Source: Chryseobacterium angstadtii
GTDB lineage: Bacteria > Bacteroidota > Bacteroidia > Flavobacteriales > Weeksellaceae
NCBI RefSeq assembly: GCF_001045465.1
Contig: NZ_LFND01000001.1
Span: 62,001-126,000, forward strand
DNA length: 64,000 nucleotides
Direction of reading: 5' to 3'
In this document: one piece after another, positions 24,451-33,436 of the stretch
Layout: each line of letters opens with the position of its first letter
Numbering within the stretch: the stretch's first letter is position 1
Translations under genes and position numbers: made by a program
The notes under the pieces: generated by a model
The model's database searches: none
Told to the model about the DNA's origin: nothing
The model's input: the letters and a program-made list of their open reading frames with translations, nothing else

Positions 24451-24921
24451 CTGATAAAATGCAAAAATAACTATTCTGACGGTAATAAATTAATTTAACA
24501 TCATGATTTTAAACGGAAAAGCGGGAGTTTTCTAAAACTACCTGTTAAATTTACAATTTGCCACTCCTCCGACAGAGGGGAATTTCCAGTTAAGTTCATA
24601 TAAAGAAGCCTTTTAATACACAACTTTCCCAGTCTTTTAGTTTTTTAAGCTTTTTCTTAATCTGACGGTTTTTCCATTATTTCAGGTAAAACATCATGGA
24701 ATCGGAAATTTTGTCAAGTTAATTTTACGTTAAAAATAGATAATTCGGAAATTTTGTCCATATTTTTTATAAATTTAATAATTGAACAGTTTTTGCGGTA
24801 AGGTAATCGATTAAATGATTAAATAACTGATGGCATTAGGAAATCAGGCCTTAAAATTTGGTTTCTTAATGTCTTTTCATCACACAACCAACAACAAAAT
24901 ATTACAAAAAACATAAAAAAT
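24451..24921. other. Divergent spacer between the TetR gene and clpB
   Basis: 471 bp without a convincing gene. It includes a G/C-richer patch near 24560 (CCACTCCTCCGACAGAGGGG) that looks like a remnant of an intergenic repeat, and AT-rich sequence that should hold the promoters of both flanking genes. No CIRCE-like inverted repeat for heat-shock control of clpB was seen. Confidence 0.4.
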
Positions 24922-27516
24922 ATGAATTTAAACCAATATACTGTAAAATCACAAGAAGCAATCCAGGCAGCGCAACAGACTGCTTTGGAATTTGGCAATC
25001 AAAGCATAGAACCGCAACATATACTTGAAGGTATTTTTCAGGTAGATGAAAATATTTCGCCTTTCTTATTAAAAAAATCTGAAGCAGATGCCACTTTGGT
25101 AAGAGAGCGCAACCGTGAAAATATAGAGAAGCTTCCAAAGGTTCAGGGAGGGAATATCTATCTGTCCCAATCCGCCAATAAAGTATTGCTGGATGCTCCC
25201 AATGTTGCCAAAAAAATGGGCGACGAATATGTAACTATCGAGCATTTATGGTTAACATTACTGGAAACCGGTTCTGAAGTTTCCAAGATGCTGAAAGATA
25301 TGGGAGTGACCAAAAGTCTTTTGGAAGGTGCTATTAAAGAATTAAGAAAAGGGAGTAAAGCCACTTCTGCCAGCTCGGAAGAAACTTATCAGTCCTTAAA
25401 TAAATATGCTAAAAATTTCAACGAATTAGCAGCAGAAGGAAAACTGGATCCTGTGATCGGGCGTGATGAAGAAATCAGGAGAGTGCTTCAGATTCTTTCA
25501 AGAAGAACCAAAAACAATCCGATTCTCATCGGAGAGCCGGGTGTCGGTAAAACGGCGATTGCTGAAGGAATTGCACACCGCATTATTTCAGGAGATATTC
25601 CGGAAAACCTTATGGATAAAACTTTGTATTCCCTGGATATGGGTGCCTTAATTGCAGGAGCCAAATATAAAGGTGAATTTGAAGAGCGTCTAAAATCCGT
25701 TGTGAATGAAGTGATTAAATCTGAAGGACAGATCATTCTGTTTATTGACGAGATCCACACTTTGGTAGGAGCCGGAGGCGGTGAAGGAGCGATGGACGCT
25801 GCCAATATTCTCAAACCTGCTTTGGCAAGAGGGGAATTAAGAGCTATCGGTGCTACGACTCTGAATGAATATCAAAAATATTTTGAAAAAGATAAAGCAC
25901 TGGAAAGACGTTTCCAAAAGGTAATGGTGGAAGAGCCGGATACCGAATCTGCGATTTCGATTTTACGTGGAATCAAGGATAAGTATGAAGCTCACCATAA
26001 AGTAAGAATCAAAGATGAAGCGATTATTGCTGCTGTGGAAATGTCTCAGAGGTATATTTCAGACCGTTTTTTACCGGACAAGGCGATTGACCTTATTGAT
26101 GAGGCTTCTGCCAAACTGAGAATGGAAATCAATTCAAAACCGGAAGAACTGGATGTGCTGGACAGGAGACTTATGCAGCTGGAAATTGAATTGGCTGCCA
26201 TTTCAAGAGAAGGAAACCAGACGAAGATTGATCATGTGAAAGAAGATATCTCAAGAATTTCTGAAGAAAGAAACGAGATTAATGCAAAATGGCTGAAAGA
26301 AAAGCAAAAATCTGAGGACTTAACCCAGATTAAAAAAGATATTGAATCTCTTAAACTGGAAGCTGAAAAGGCTTCAAGAGCTGGAGATTATGCGAAAGTT
26401 GCAGAAATTCAGTACGGAAAAATAAAAGAAAAGGAAGATGCTTTGCAGAAACTGGAACTGGAGATGCAAAATCATCAGAATGAATTAATTAAGGAAGAAG
26501 TTACTTCTGAAAACATCTCTGAAGTTATTGCAAAATGGACCGGAATTCCTGTAACCAAACTTCTTCAGTCCGAAAGAGAAAAACTGTTGAACCTTGAAGG
26601 TGAACTTCACCACCGTGTTGTGGGACAGGATGAAGCCATTGGTGCAGTAGCAGATGCTATCAGAAGAAACAGAGCGGGATTAAGTGATGATAAAAAACCT
26701 ATCGGATCTTTCTTATTCTTAGGAACTACGGGAGTCGGAAAAACGGAGCTTGCCAAAGCTTTGGCCGAGTATCTGTTTGATGATGAAAACAATATGACGA
26801 GGATTGACATGAGTGAATACCAGGAAAGACACAGTGTTTCCAGACTGGTAGGTGCTCCTCCGGGATATGTAGGATATGATGAAGGTGGACAGCTGACTGA
26901 AGCTGTAAGAAGAAGACCTTATTCTGTTGTACTTCTGGATGAAATTGAAAAAGCGCATCCGGATGTTTTCAACACGCTATTGCAGGTTTTAGATGACGGA
27001 CGTCTTACAGACAACAAGGGACGTGTGGTGAATTTTAAAAATTCGATTATCATTATGACTTCTAATTTAGGTTCGCATCTGATCCAGGAGAACTTCGAAA
27101 ACATTACAGATGAAAACCAGGATGAGATTGTAGATAAAACCAAAGACGAAGTTTTTGATCTATTGAAACAGACGCTTCGCCCGGAATTCCTGAACAGAAT
27201 AGATGAAGTGGTACTCTTCCAGCCTTTGAGCAAAAAAGAGATCGGAAAAATTGTTCAGTACCAGCTGAGAGGCTTTAATGATATGCTTGCCAAACGAAAT
27301 ATTATCATGACGGCTACTCAGGATGCTGTAGATTATCTGATGAATAAAGGTTATGATCCTTCTTTTGGAGCAAGACCGCTGAAAAGAGTAATCCAGCAGG
27401 AAGTATTAAATAAATTGTCTAAAGAGATTCTTGCAGGAAGTGTAAATGACGGCGACAGAATCACACTGGATTATTTTGAAGAGACCGGTTTGGTTTTCAG
27501 ACCGACAGATCAATAA
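24922..27516 (+). CDS. clpB: ATP-dependent disaggregase ClpB
   Basis: An 864-residue Hsp100 protein, full length for ClpB. The N-terminal Clp repeat domain covers residues 1-150. NBD1 has Walker A GEPGVGKT and Walker [16 protein letters not shown] long coiled-coil middle domain spans about residues 400-530, the ClpB hallmark. NBD2 has [16 protein letters not shown] and [16 protein letters not shown], followed by the C-terminal D2-small domain. With DnaK it extracts and refolds aggregated proteins in the cytoplasm. It stands alone with its own terminator. Confidence 0.97.
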   Translation: MNLNQYTVKSQEAIQAAQQTALEFGNQSIEPQHILEGIFQVDENISPFLLKKSEADATLVRERNRENIEKLPKVQGGNIYLSQSANKVLLDAPNVAKKMGDEYVTIEHLWLTLLETGSEVSKMLKDMGVTKSLLEGAIKELRKGSKATSASSEETYQSLNKYAKNFNELAAEGKLDPVIGRDEEIRRVLQILSRRTKNNPILIGEPGVGKTAIAEGIAHRIISGDIPENLMDKTLYSLDMGALIAGAKYKGEFEERLKSVVNEVIKSEGQIILFIDEIHTLVGAGGGEGAMDAANILKPALARGELRAIGATTLNEYQKYFEKDKALERRFQKVMVEEPDTESAISILRGIKDKYEAHHKVRIKDEAIIAAVEMSQRYISDRFLPDKAIDLIDEASAKLRMEINSKPEELDVLDRRLMQLEIELAAISREGNQTKIDHVKEDISRISEERNEINAKWLKEKQKSEDLTQIKKDIESLKLEAEKASRAGDYAKVAEIQYGKIKEKEDALQKLELEMQNHQNELIKEEVTSENISEVIAKWTGIPVTKLLQSEREKLLNLEGELHHRVVGQDEAIGAVADAIRRNRAGLSDDKKPIGSFLFLGTTGVGKTELAKALAEYLFDDENNMTRIDMSEYQERHSVSRLVGAPPGYVGYDEGGQLTEAVRRRPYSVVLLDEIEKAHPDVFNTLLQVLDDGRLTDNKGRVVNFKNSIIIMTSNLGSHLIQENFENITDENQDEIVDKTKDEVFDLLKQTLRPEFLNRIDEVVLFQPLSKKEIGKIVQYQLRGFNDMLAKRNIIMTATQDAVDYLMNKGYDPSFGARPLKRVIQQEVLNKLSKEILAGSVNDGDRITLDYFEETGLVFRPTDQ

Positions 27517-27552
27517 AGTAGTTTTTTTTTCATATATATTATTTTTGTAAGT

Positions 27553-27590
27553 AAGTGGTGCAGCCCCAATCTGCATCACTTATTTTTTAT
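27553..27590 (+). terminator. Terminator of clpB
   Basis: AAGTGGTGCAG (27553-27563) pairs with CTGCATCACTT (27571-27581; one G-T pair), followed by ATTTTTTATT. Confidence 0.8.
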
Positions 27591-27669
27591 TATCAAATTT
27601 TATCAACAATTAGTGATATAATTAGTATATTTATAAACCAAATAAATTAATAACTAAAACAAAATCAAC

Positions 27670-27825
27670 ATGAAAAAGCTAAAAAGAAACGATTTAAAGA
27701 AAATCAATGGTGGAATAAGCATCCCTTCCCAAATCGACTGCTCCCTTGATATGGTTTGTCCCACCGGGCAATGTTGCTCCACAGGATATATCTGCAGAGA
27801 CTGGAGGAGATATCCATGTATTTAA
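27670..27825 (+). CDS. Short GG-leader, six-cysteine (knottin-framework) peptide
   Basis: A 51-residue gene missed by length cut-offs. The first 15 residues, MKKLKRNDLKKINGG, form the basic leader ending in Gly-Gly that marks Bacteroidetes bacteriocin-like peptides cut and exported by C39-type transporters. The 36-residue core has Cys24, 30, 35, 36, 42 and 50 in the order C-C-CC-C-C (spacings 5, 4, 0, 5, 7), the framework of inhibitor cystine knots. CPTGQCCSTGYIC also recalls chitin-binding hevein motifs. The gene has its own strong terminator 6 bp downstream. No transporter or modification gene is nearby. Activity (toxin, signal or other) is unknown. Confidence 0.75.
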   Translation: MKKLKRNDLKKINGGISIPSQIDCSLDMVCPTGQCCSTGYICRDWRRYPCI

Positions 27826-27831
27826 AACACC

Positions 27832-27861
27832 AACCGGAGAAAAATTCTCCGGTTTTTTTTT
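27832..27861 (+). terminator. Terminator of the GG-leader peptide gene
   Basis: AACCGGAGAA (27832-27841) pairs with TTCTCCGGTT (27845-27854) around AAA and runs into a T-tract. It is a textbook intrinsic terminator, which supports the short gene being expressed as its own unit. Confidence 0.9.
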
Positions 27862-28054
27862 GAAATTTATCCTGCTTATAATTTTCCGAGTAACTTAAAA
27901 GATATAGTCTATCAATTTTATATATTAATAGAATGGTTAAAATAATAAATCAAAATAAAAAAAATAATGAATAATTTAAACTTTAACAAAATAGCAAATT
28001 AACAATAAATAATGTTAAATTATTAGATTATATTCAAACAATGCATATTTTTCA

Positions 28055-28062
28055 TACATTTG
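28055..28062 (+). promoter_or_regulatory. Candidate -7 element for the first M43 protease gene
   Basis: TACATTTG matches TAnnTTTG exactly, 31 bp upstream of the ATG. At the -33 position TTC rather than TTG is found, 19 bp upstream. Confidence 0.4.
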
Positions 28063-28093
28063 TGATACATTCAAACCACAAAACAATAATTTT

Positions 28094-29095
28094 ATGAAAA
28101 AAGCAGTATTAGGAGTATTAATTACTCTTTTCGTCTCGTGTAACAACGAAACAGAAAATCTCAACTCAGAAAAAACAACCCCTGAACAGCCTGCCATGGC
28201 GAATAAAGGAACAGCCATCTGCGGTTCAGATATTGTGAGACAAAAATTCCTTTCAGAAAATCCCGAAGCGGCTCAGCGTATGAATCAGATAGAAAACGGC
28301 ACCGCAAAATTTATTGAAGATAAGAAAATGGGCAGGGTTCTTGCCGACGGCACTGTTGAAATCCCTGTAATCTTCAATGTTCTTTACACCAACAGCACAA
28401 ACAACGTATCGGATGCGAGAATAAACTCTCAGATTGATGTACTGAACAAAGCTTTCGCTTCTACTCACGCTAATGTTTCTAATATTCCGGCAGAATTCCA
28501 GCCGGTGAATGCAGGAAATACAAAAATAAAATTCAGACTGATACAAACCAACAGAAAATCTACAACCGTTTCCAACTGGGCTCCTAACGACAATATGAAA
28601 AGATCCTCAACAGGAGGTATCAATGCTACAGATCCAAGCAAATACCTAAATATCTGGGTAGTTAATTACATGCCGTATCAGACAGGATACGTTCTTGGGT
28701 ACGCTACTTTCCCTGAATCTGCAGGACTTTGGAATGACGGTGTAGTAATGATGGACGAATACGTGGGTGAAGGCGGACCTGTTGCCACTCACAACAAAGG
28801 AAGAGTAACCGTACACGAAGTAGGACACTATCTGAACCTTAGACACATCTGGGGTGATGCCAACTGTGGAAACGACTTCGTAGATGATACTCCACAGCAG
28901 ATCACCAACCACAGAGGCGTACCTTCTTATCCTAAAATGGAAACATGTGGAGGCGTATCACGTTCTACCATGTTCATGAATTATATGGATTATTCTGATG
29001 AAACCACTCTATTCATGTTTACAAAGAAACAAAACGACAGAATGCAGGCTTCAATTTCCGCAAATGGGCCAAGAGCCGGTCTGAGATTACTATAA
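28094..29095 (+). CDS. M43-family (pappalysin/cytophagalysin) zinc metalloprotease lipoprotein, copy 1
   Basis: A 333-residue lipoprotein-type protease with signal and lipobox ending at Cys17 (LITLFVSC), so it is probably anchored in the outer membrane or exposed. The zinc motif HEVGHYLNLRH is near residues 240-250, followed by a Met-turn region (MFMNYMDY) and the conserved Cys of this family (DANCGNDFVDDTP, ETCGGVSRS). An N-terminal prodomain of about 90 residues precedes ADGTVEIPVIFNVLY. It is the most diverged of four paralogues in the window and is separated from the other three by a regulatory unit. Confidence 0.9.
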   Translation: MKKAVLGVLITLFVSCNNETENLNSEKTTPEQPAMANKGTAICGSDIVRQKFLSENPEAAQRMNQIENGTAKFIEDKKMGRVLADGTVEIPVIFNVLYTNSTNNVSDARINSQIDVLNKAFASTHANVSNIPAEFQPVNAGNTKIKFRLIQTNRKSTTVSNWAPNDNMKRSSTGGINATDPSKYLNIWVVNYMPYQTGYVLGYATFPESAGLWNDGVVMMDEYVGEGGPVATHNKGRVTVHEVGHYLNLRHIWGDANCGNDFVDDTPQQITNHRGVPSYPKMETCGGVSRSTMFMNYMDYSDETTLFMFTKKQNDRMQASISANGPRAGLRLL

Positions 29096-29118
29096 TCACA
29101 TCACACTACTATATCCAA

Positions 29119-29155
29119 AAGTCCCCAGCGTTTTATACGTTGGGGACTTTGTTAT
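29119..29155 (+). terminator. Terminator of M43 protease copy 1
   Basis: AAGTCCCCAGCGT (29119-29131) pairs with ACGTTGGGGACTT (29137-29149), with one G-T pair, followed by TGTTATTT. Its sequence is unlike the hairpins after the other three M43 genes. Confidence 0.8.
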
Positions 29156-29276
29156 TTCAATATTTTATACAATCCGTAAAAACACGGAAAATTAACGGGA
29201 AAAAACACATGCTGTTTAACATAAATTTTTACGAAATTTGCGCTACTAACTAACATTCTATTATAAAACTAACGTT

Positions 29277-29813
29277 ATGAAAACAGAACCTACTCCAAAA
29301 GGCGGGGCATCTGAAGCTATTCCGGGTAGCAATACCATTGCATCAGAGCTCGTAAAAAAACTGATCAGTAACTACAGAGACAACCAAATGCAGGCCGTCA
29401 ACAAGGAATTGGGAATTACAGATTCTCAATCTATCTGGTTTGACCTTGCAAAACTTAAAAATTTCATTGCCTGTATAGAAAATGAAGCCAGAAACGCAAA
29501 TCCTGATGTTTCCGAAGCAGATTTGGGGATCAGATTTTATTATGCAGCCTATCCGAAAGCTGATGACTGGGGCATTATGGAAAGCCATCCTGTAGAAAGA
29601 GAATACGCGGAAAGACACACTCTGGTGATGATTCCTACGTTAAAGAAAGAAGACGAAAACGGAGACATGCTTAATTACGATTTCTGCCCTTCCAATAACG
29701 GTTCTACACTGGCATTGGCATCAAGAAAACAAGCACTCAACTCCTTAACTCTTGCAGAAAACCACGGAACTTTATCTCCACCCGATAATCCAAAAACCGA
29801 GATGTTTCCTTAA
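29277..29813 (+). CDS. Uncharacterised cytoplasmic protein next to a two-component system
   Basis: A 178-residue protein that I do not recognise. It has no signal peptide or membrane segment. A helical N-half (SELVKKLISNYRDNQMQAVNKELG, SIWFDLAKLKNFIACIENEA) is followed by a mixed region (LGIRFYYAAYP, HTLVMIPTLKKED). It precedes, on the same strand and 29 bp away, a membrane protein, a histidine kinase and a response regulator. The four probably form one transcript. Confidence 0.6.
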   Translation: MKTEPTPKGGASEAIPGSNTIASELVKKLISNYRDNQMQAVNKELGITDSQSIWFDLAKLKNFIACIENEARNANPDVSEADLGIRFYYAAYPKADDWGIMESHPVEREYAERHTLVMIPTLKKEDENGDMLNYDFCPSNNGSTLALASRKQALNSLTLAENHGTLSPPDNPKTEMFP

Positions 29814-29842
29814 TCAATAATTTATTTTACCTCACAACAAAC

Positions 29843-30496
29843 ATGGCTGATTTTCATATGATACTTCAGAAATCCCTGATCTGGATGGAAGGACTTGCCG
29901 CTATCATATCCCTTTTTTACTACAACCGCAGTAAGAAAGACCGATACTGGAATGTCTTTTCCATCTATCTTATAATCATGTTTATCTCTGAAGCCATTGG
30001 AAAATGGGGATATTTGTTTATGGATTATAATAAGCCGTACTTTTTCAATTATTTCGTAATCCCACTTGAGTTTCTTTTCTTTTATTGGTTGTATGCAGCA
30101 AAGTCACTGGGAAGGCCTAAACTTTTCTACATTTTGTCCCTACTCTATTTATTATCATTCATACCCAGCGAAATATTTTTCACCACTAAAAAGATCATTT
30201 TATCTTTCAACTATACGTTTGGTTGTCTTATCCTTATGGTGCTGGTTATCATGGAATATTACAAACAGATTAACTCTGCCGAGATCCTCAACTTCAGCAG
30301 GAACAAAATGTTTTACATCAATCTGGGAGTTACCTTATTTTACATAGGAACATTGCCGTTCTGGACATTCTTTACTCTAATTAAGAATTACAGAGAGCTT
30401 CATGACATTTATTTTTCTTATTTTCTGATTTCGGGAATTATTATGTATTTATTATTTTCAATTTCATTCATATGGGGGAAACAGAGCTCATCATAA
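29843..30496 (+). CDS. Polytopic membrane protein, unknown, coupled to a histidine kinase gene
   Basis: A 217-residue protein with about six or seven hydrophobic helices (for example YLIIMFISEAIGKWGYLFM, LFYILSLLYLLSFIP, YFSYFLISGIIMYLLF). No enzyme motif is seen. Its last 25 bases overlap the start of the downstream kinase gene (30472), so translation is coupled. It may be the sensory membrane module for that kinase, which itself has only one membrane segment. This is an inference from position. Confidence 0.65.
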   Translation: MADFHMILQKSLIWMEGLAAIISLFYYNRSKKDRYWNVFSIYLIIMFISEAIGKWGYLFMDYNKPYFFNYFVIPLEFLFFYWLYAAKSLGRPKLFYILSLLYLLSFIPSEIFFTTKKIILSFNYTFGCLILMVLVIMEYYKQINSAEILNFSRNKMFYINLGVTLFYIGTLPFWTFFTLIKNYRELHDIYFSYFLISGIIMYLLFSISFIWGKQSSS

Positions 30497-31257
30497 CATT
30501 AATTTTATTCAATATATTCTTTGTATTGTTTGTAGCTGCTATAATGGTTTATATCAGAAAATACCAGCAACGCAAAAAAGAATATATGAATGAAATTGAA
30601 GTAAAGAACGAAATTCATAAGCGGGAGCTGCTGGCTACCCAGCTTGAAATTCAGCAGGCAACGATGCAGCAGATCGGGCGTGAACTTCACGATAATATCG
30701 GGCAGAAATTAACCCTGGTCAGCCTGTATACCCAACAGCTTCTTTACGAAAACAGGGTCCCGGAAGTAAGTGAAAGAATTGACCAGGTTTCTCAGATCAT
30801 CAATCAATCTCTGCAGGATCTGAGGAGCCTTTCAAAAACTCTTACTGATGATAATATTAACCAAAAGGAAATTGTAACTTTAATTCAGGAAGAGGTGGAT
30901 AACACCAATACTTTCAAAAGGTGTAAGGTAACTTTCGAACATAATTTTAAACAGCTGGATCTGGGATTTGTTCACAAAAATGTATTACTGAGAATTACAC
31001 AGGAATTCATCCAGAACAGTATCAAGCACGCCAACTGTAAAAATATATTTATCAGTCTGAGCACTTCGGATGAGATCCTTTGGGAACTGAATCTCAGAGA
31101 CGACGGAATCGGGTTTGATAACAGCAAGATAAAATCCGGAGGAATAGGACTGACGAATATGAAAAACAGGGCAGCAATCATAGGCGCCGAATTCAGTTTT
31201 GAAAGCCATAAAAACATCGGAACAACACTCAATATTATTCTAAAAAAACAGTCATGA
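30472..31257 (+). CDS. Sensor histidine kinase, NarL-partner type (HisKA_3)
   Basis: A 261-residue kinase with one N-terminal membrane helix (residues about 5-25), a short coiled linker, a HisKA_3 dimerisation box with phosphoacceptor His in GRELHDNIGQKL, and an HATPase domain (EFIQNSIKHA, LRDDGIGFD, GGIGLTNMKNRA). It lacks any large sensory domain, so it may sense through the membrane protein encoded just upstream. It overlaps the response-regulator gene by 4 bp. Confidence 0.88.
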   Translation: MGETELIITLILFNIFFVLFVAAIMVYIRKYQQRKKEYMNEIEVKNEIHKRELLATQLEIQQATMQQIGRELHDNIGQKLTLVSLYTQQLLYENRVPEVSERIDQVSQIINQSLQDLRSLSKTLTDDNINQKEIVTLIQEEVDNTNTFKRCKVTFEHNFKQLDLGFVHKNVLLRITQEFIQNSIKHANCKNIFISLSTSDEILWELNLRDDGIGFDNSKIKSGGIGLTNMKNRAAIIGAEFSFESHKNIGTTLNIILKKQS

Positions 31258-31895
31258 AAAAAACGATAGTTATTGTAGACGACCATATCCTTATCGCCAA
31301 AGCACTTGAAGGAATTATTGGCAATTTTAAAGAATTCGAAGTCATTTACGTGTGTGAGAACGGTAAGGACCTGATTGAGAAATTCGAAAGTGGTGAAAAA
31401 ATTCCCGATATCATCCTATTGGACATCAGCATGCCTATCATGGATGGCTTTGAAACCGCAGCCTGGCTTTCGCAGAATCATCCGGACATCAAAGCAATGG
31501 CACTCAGCATGCAGGGCGATGACAACAGTGTCATAAAAATGATTAAAAACGGCGCGAAAGGATATCTGCTGAAAAACACCCATCCTAAAGATCTGGAAAC
31601 AGCTTTAACAAAATTAAACTCTGACGGATTCTTTTACCCGGAATGGGCATCCAAAATTATATTTTCCAATCTGAACAAGGACAAGGAAACAGAAAATACC
31701 ATAAGAATCTCAGACCGTGAAAGAGAGTTCCTGAAATATACCGTAACAGAGCTAAGTTATAAAGAGATTGCAGATAAAATGTGCTGCAGTCCGAGAACCG
31801 TAGAAAGCTATCGTGACCAGTTATGTGATAAATTAGACCTGAAAACACGGGTAGGACTTGCCGTTTTTGCTATTAAAAATGGATTTGCAGGCTAA
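31254..31895 (+). CDS. LuxR/NarL-type response regulator
   Basis: A 213-residue regulator. The receiver domain has acidic pocket DDH, phospho-Asp in ILLDISMPIMDG and Lys in YLLKN. The C-terminal LuxR helix-turn-helix (SDREREFLKYTVTELSYKEIADKMCCSPRTVESYRDQL) covers about residues 145-200. It is the cognate partner of the overlapping kinase. It lies directly upstream of three M43 protease genes, which makes them candidate targets, but no regulator site was identified. Confidence 0.9.
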   Translation: MKKTIVIVDDHILIAKALEGIIGNFKEFEVIYVCENGKDLIEKFESGEKIPDIILLDISMPIMDGFETAAWLSQNHPDIKAMALSMQGDDNSVIKMIKNGAKGYLLKNTHPKDLETALTKLNSDGFFYPEWASKIIFSNLNKDKETENTIRISDREREFLKYTVTELSYKEIADKMCCSPRTVESYRDQLCDKLDLKTRVGLAVFAIKNGFAG

Positions 31896-32089
31896 CAAAA
31901 AATATTAAAATTTTTAATCTTTTTGAATAAAATCAATTAATTATTTTCAATAAAAACAAATTACGTAGTAAAATAATTAAACACACCATAGTGATATGAT
32001 TAAAATTCAACAAAATACAGAATAAAGTAAATAATATTCAATAACAATAAGGGTTGGGTAGTAAATATTTAAATATTTATCAAAATATT

Positions 32090-32120
32090 TTGTTTTTTAA
32101 TTTTTTATAATATAAATTTG
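32090..32120 (+). promoter_or_regulatory. Promoter of M43 protease copy 2
   Basis: TTG (32090-32092), 20 bp, TAAATTTG (32113-32120): an exact match to the Bacteroidetes TTG/TAnnTTTG pattern, 25 bp before the ATG. Confidence 0.7.
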
Positions 32121-32145
32121 GAGACCAAACCATTAACAATATATT

Positions 32146-33162
32146 ATGAAAAAACTATTCTTCGGGGCTCTTGTCCTGAGCTTCATGTCAGCCTGTAACA
32201 GCGACAACCTATCCAATCAGGAAGAAATGTCCCAAGATCAAGGGGTTCCTACCGCCAATGCCGCATCAAAGAGAACCTGCCCTTCAGACATCATAAGAGA
32301 AAAAGCTCTTAAAAACGATCCGACACTAAGAGCCAGATTTGAGGCTAATGAGCTACAGTCTGAAAACTATCTGAGAGATCTATCCATGGGCAAAGTACTG
32401 GCAGACGGAACCGTTGAAATCCCGGTTGTTTTCAATGTGATCTACAACACATCCGCCCAAAATGTTTCTGATGCTAGAATTGCAGAACAAATTGCAGTAT
32501 TGAATGCAGATTACAGCGCTACCAATTCTGACATCAATAAAATACCTTCAGCATTCCAGTCTTCTGCTGCCGGCAACGTTAAAATCAGTTTCAAACTGGT
32601 AGCAACCAACCGTAAGCAAAGTACAAAAACAGGCTGGAGATCTGATCTGGAAGAAATGAAAAAATCAACTACCGGAGGTATTAATGCTACTGATCCTACA
32701 AAAAATATGAACGTATGGGTTGTTAATTCTATCCTTGATGAGAACGGAGACCCGGGAACACTAGGATACGCATATTACCCTGAATCTGCAGGATTATGGT
32801 ATGATGGTCTTGTAATAGGTTACCAATACATTGGAAAAACAGGAGCTTCTGCTCCGTTCAACTTAGGAAGAACCGTTACACACGAAGTAGGTCACTACTT
32901 AAACCTGCCTCACCTTTGGGGATCTTCCAATACAGGATGCCAGACGGATTATTCTAATGACACTCCAACTTCTCCTGGTCCTAACTACGGAACACCTTCT
33001 TATCCTTTAAACAGAGTTTGCGGAGGAGTGAGCCGTTCTCAGATGTTTATGAACTATATGGATTATGTAGATGACAAAGCCATGTTTATGTTCTCTGCAA
33101 ATCAGAAAACAAGAATGCAGGCTGTAGTAGCTGCTGCTGGTCCAAGAGCCGGATTAAGATAA
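32146..33162 (+). CDS. M43-family zinc metalloprotease lipoprotein, copy 2
   Basis: A 338-residue protease with lipobox at Cys17 (SFMSAC), a prodomain rich in Glu/Ser, and the catalytic motif HEVGHYLNLPH near residue 247, with Met-turn MFMNYMDYVDD. Three Cys follow the zinc motif as in copies 3 and 4. It is near-identical in pattern to copy 3 (33437-34453), including the leader (CNSDN.SNQEEMSQ) and the tail (AAAGPRAGLR). Its own promoter and a hairpin terminator are visible. Confidence 0.92.
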   Translation: MKKLFFGALVLSFMSACNSDNLSNQEEMSQDQGVPTANAASKRTCPSDIIREKALKNDPTLRARFEANELQSENYLRDLSMGKVLADGTVEIPVVFNVIYNTSAQNVSDARIAEQIAVLNADYSATNSDINKIPSAFQSSAAGNVKISFKLVATNRKQSTKTGWRSDLEEMKKSTTGGINATDPTKNMNVWVVNSILDENGDPGTLGYAYYPESAGLWYDGLVIGYQYIGKTGASAPFNLGRTVTHEVGHYLNLPHLWGSSNTGCQTDYSNDTPTSPGPNYGTPSYPLNRVCGGVSRSQMFMNYMDYVDDKAMFMFSANQKTRMQAVVAAAGPRAGLR

Positions 33163-33190
33163 TAAAAAGTAAATTAATTTTAAATAATGA

Positions 33191-33220
33191 AAAGCCTGAA
33201 TGAATGTTCAGGCTTTTTTT
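33191..33220 (+). terminator. Terminator of M43 copy 2
   Basis: AAAGCCTGAA (33191-33200) pairs with TTCAGGCTTT (33207-33216) around TGAATG, with a T-run. The same stem occurs after copies 3 and 4. Confidence 0.9.
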
Positions 33221-33379
33221 GTATAGATTCTCATCAAATAAATTCATACAACAGGGATTTATCCTTATTATCACATGCAATTATTTAAACTACAACCTCA
33301 ACAAAACATTAAAATATTTAAGACAAAAACAACAAAACACCCAAATACCCGTACAATTTCAAAAATAATTCTCATTTGA

Positions 33380-33410
33380 TTGCATTTTATTTTCGGGGAT
33401 AATAATTTTA
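33380..33410 (+). promoter_or_regulatory. Promoter of M43 protease copy 3
   Basis: TTG (33380-33382), 20 bp, TAATTTTA (33403-33410), one mismatch to TAnnTTTG, 26 bp before the ATG; the position is the same as for copy 2. Confidence 0.55.
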
Positions 33411-33436
33411 TCACACAAACCTAAATATCAAATGTT

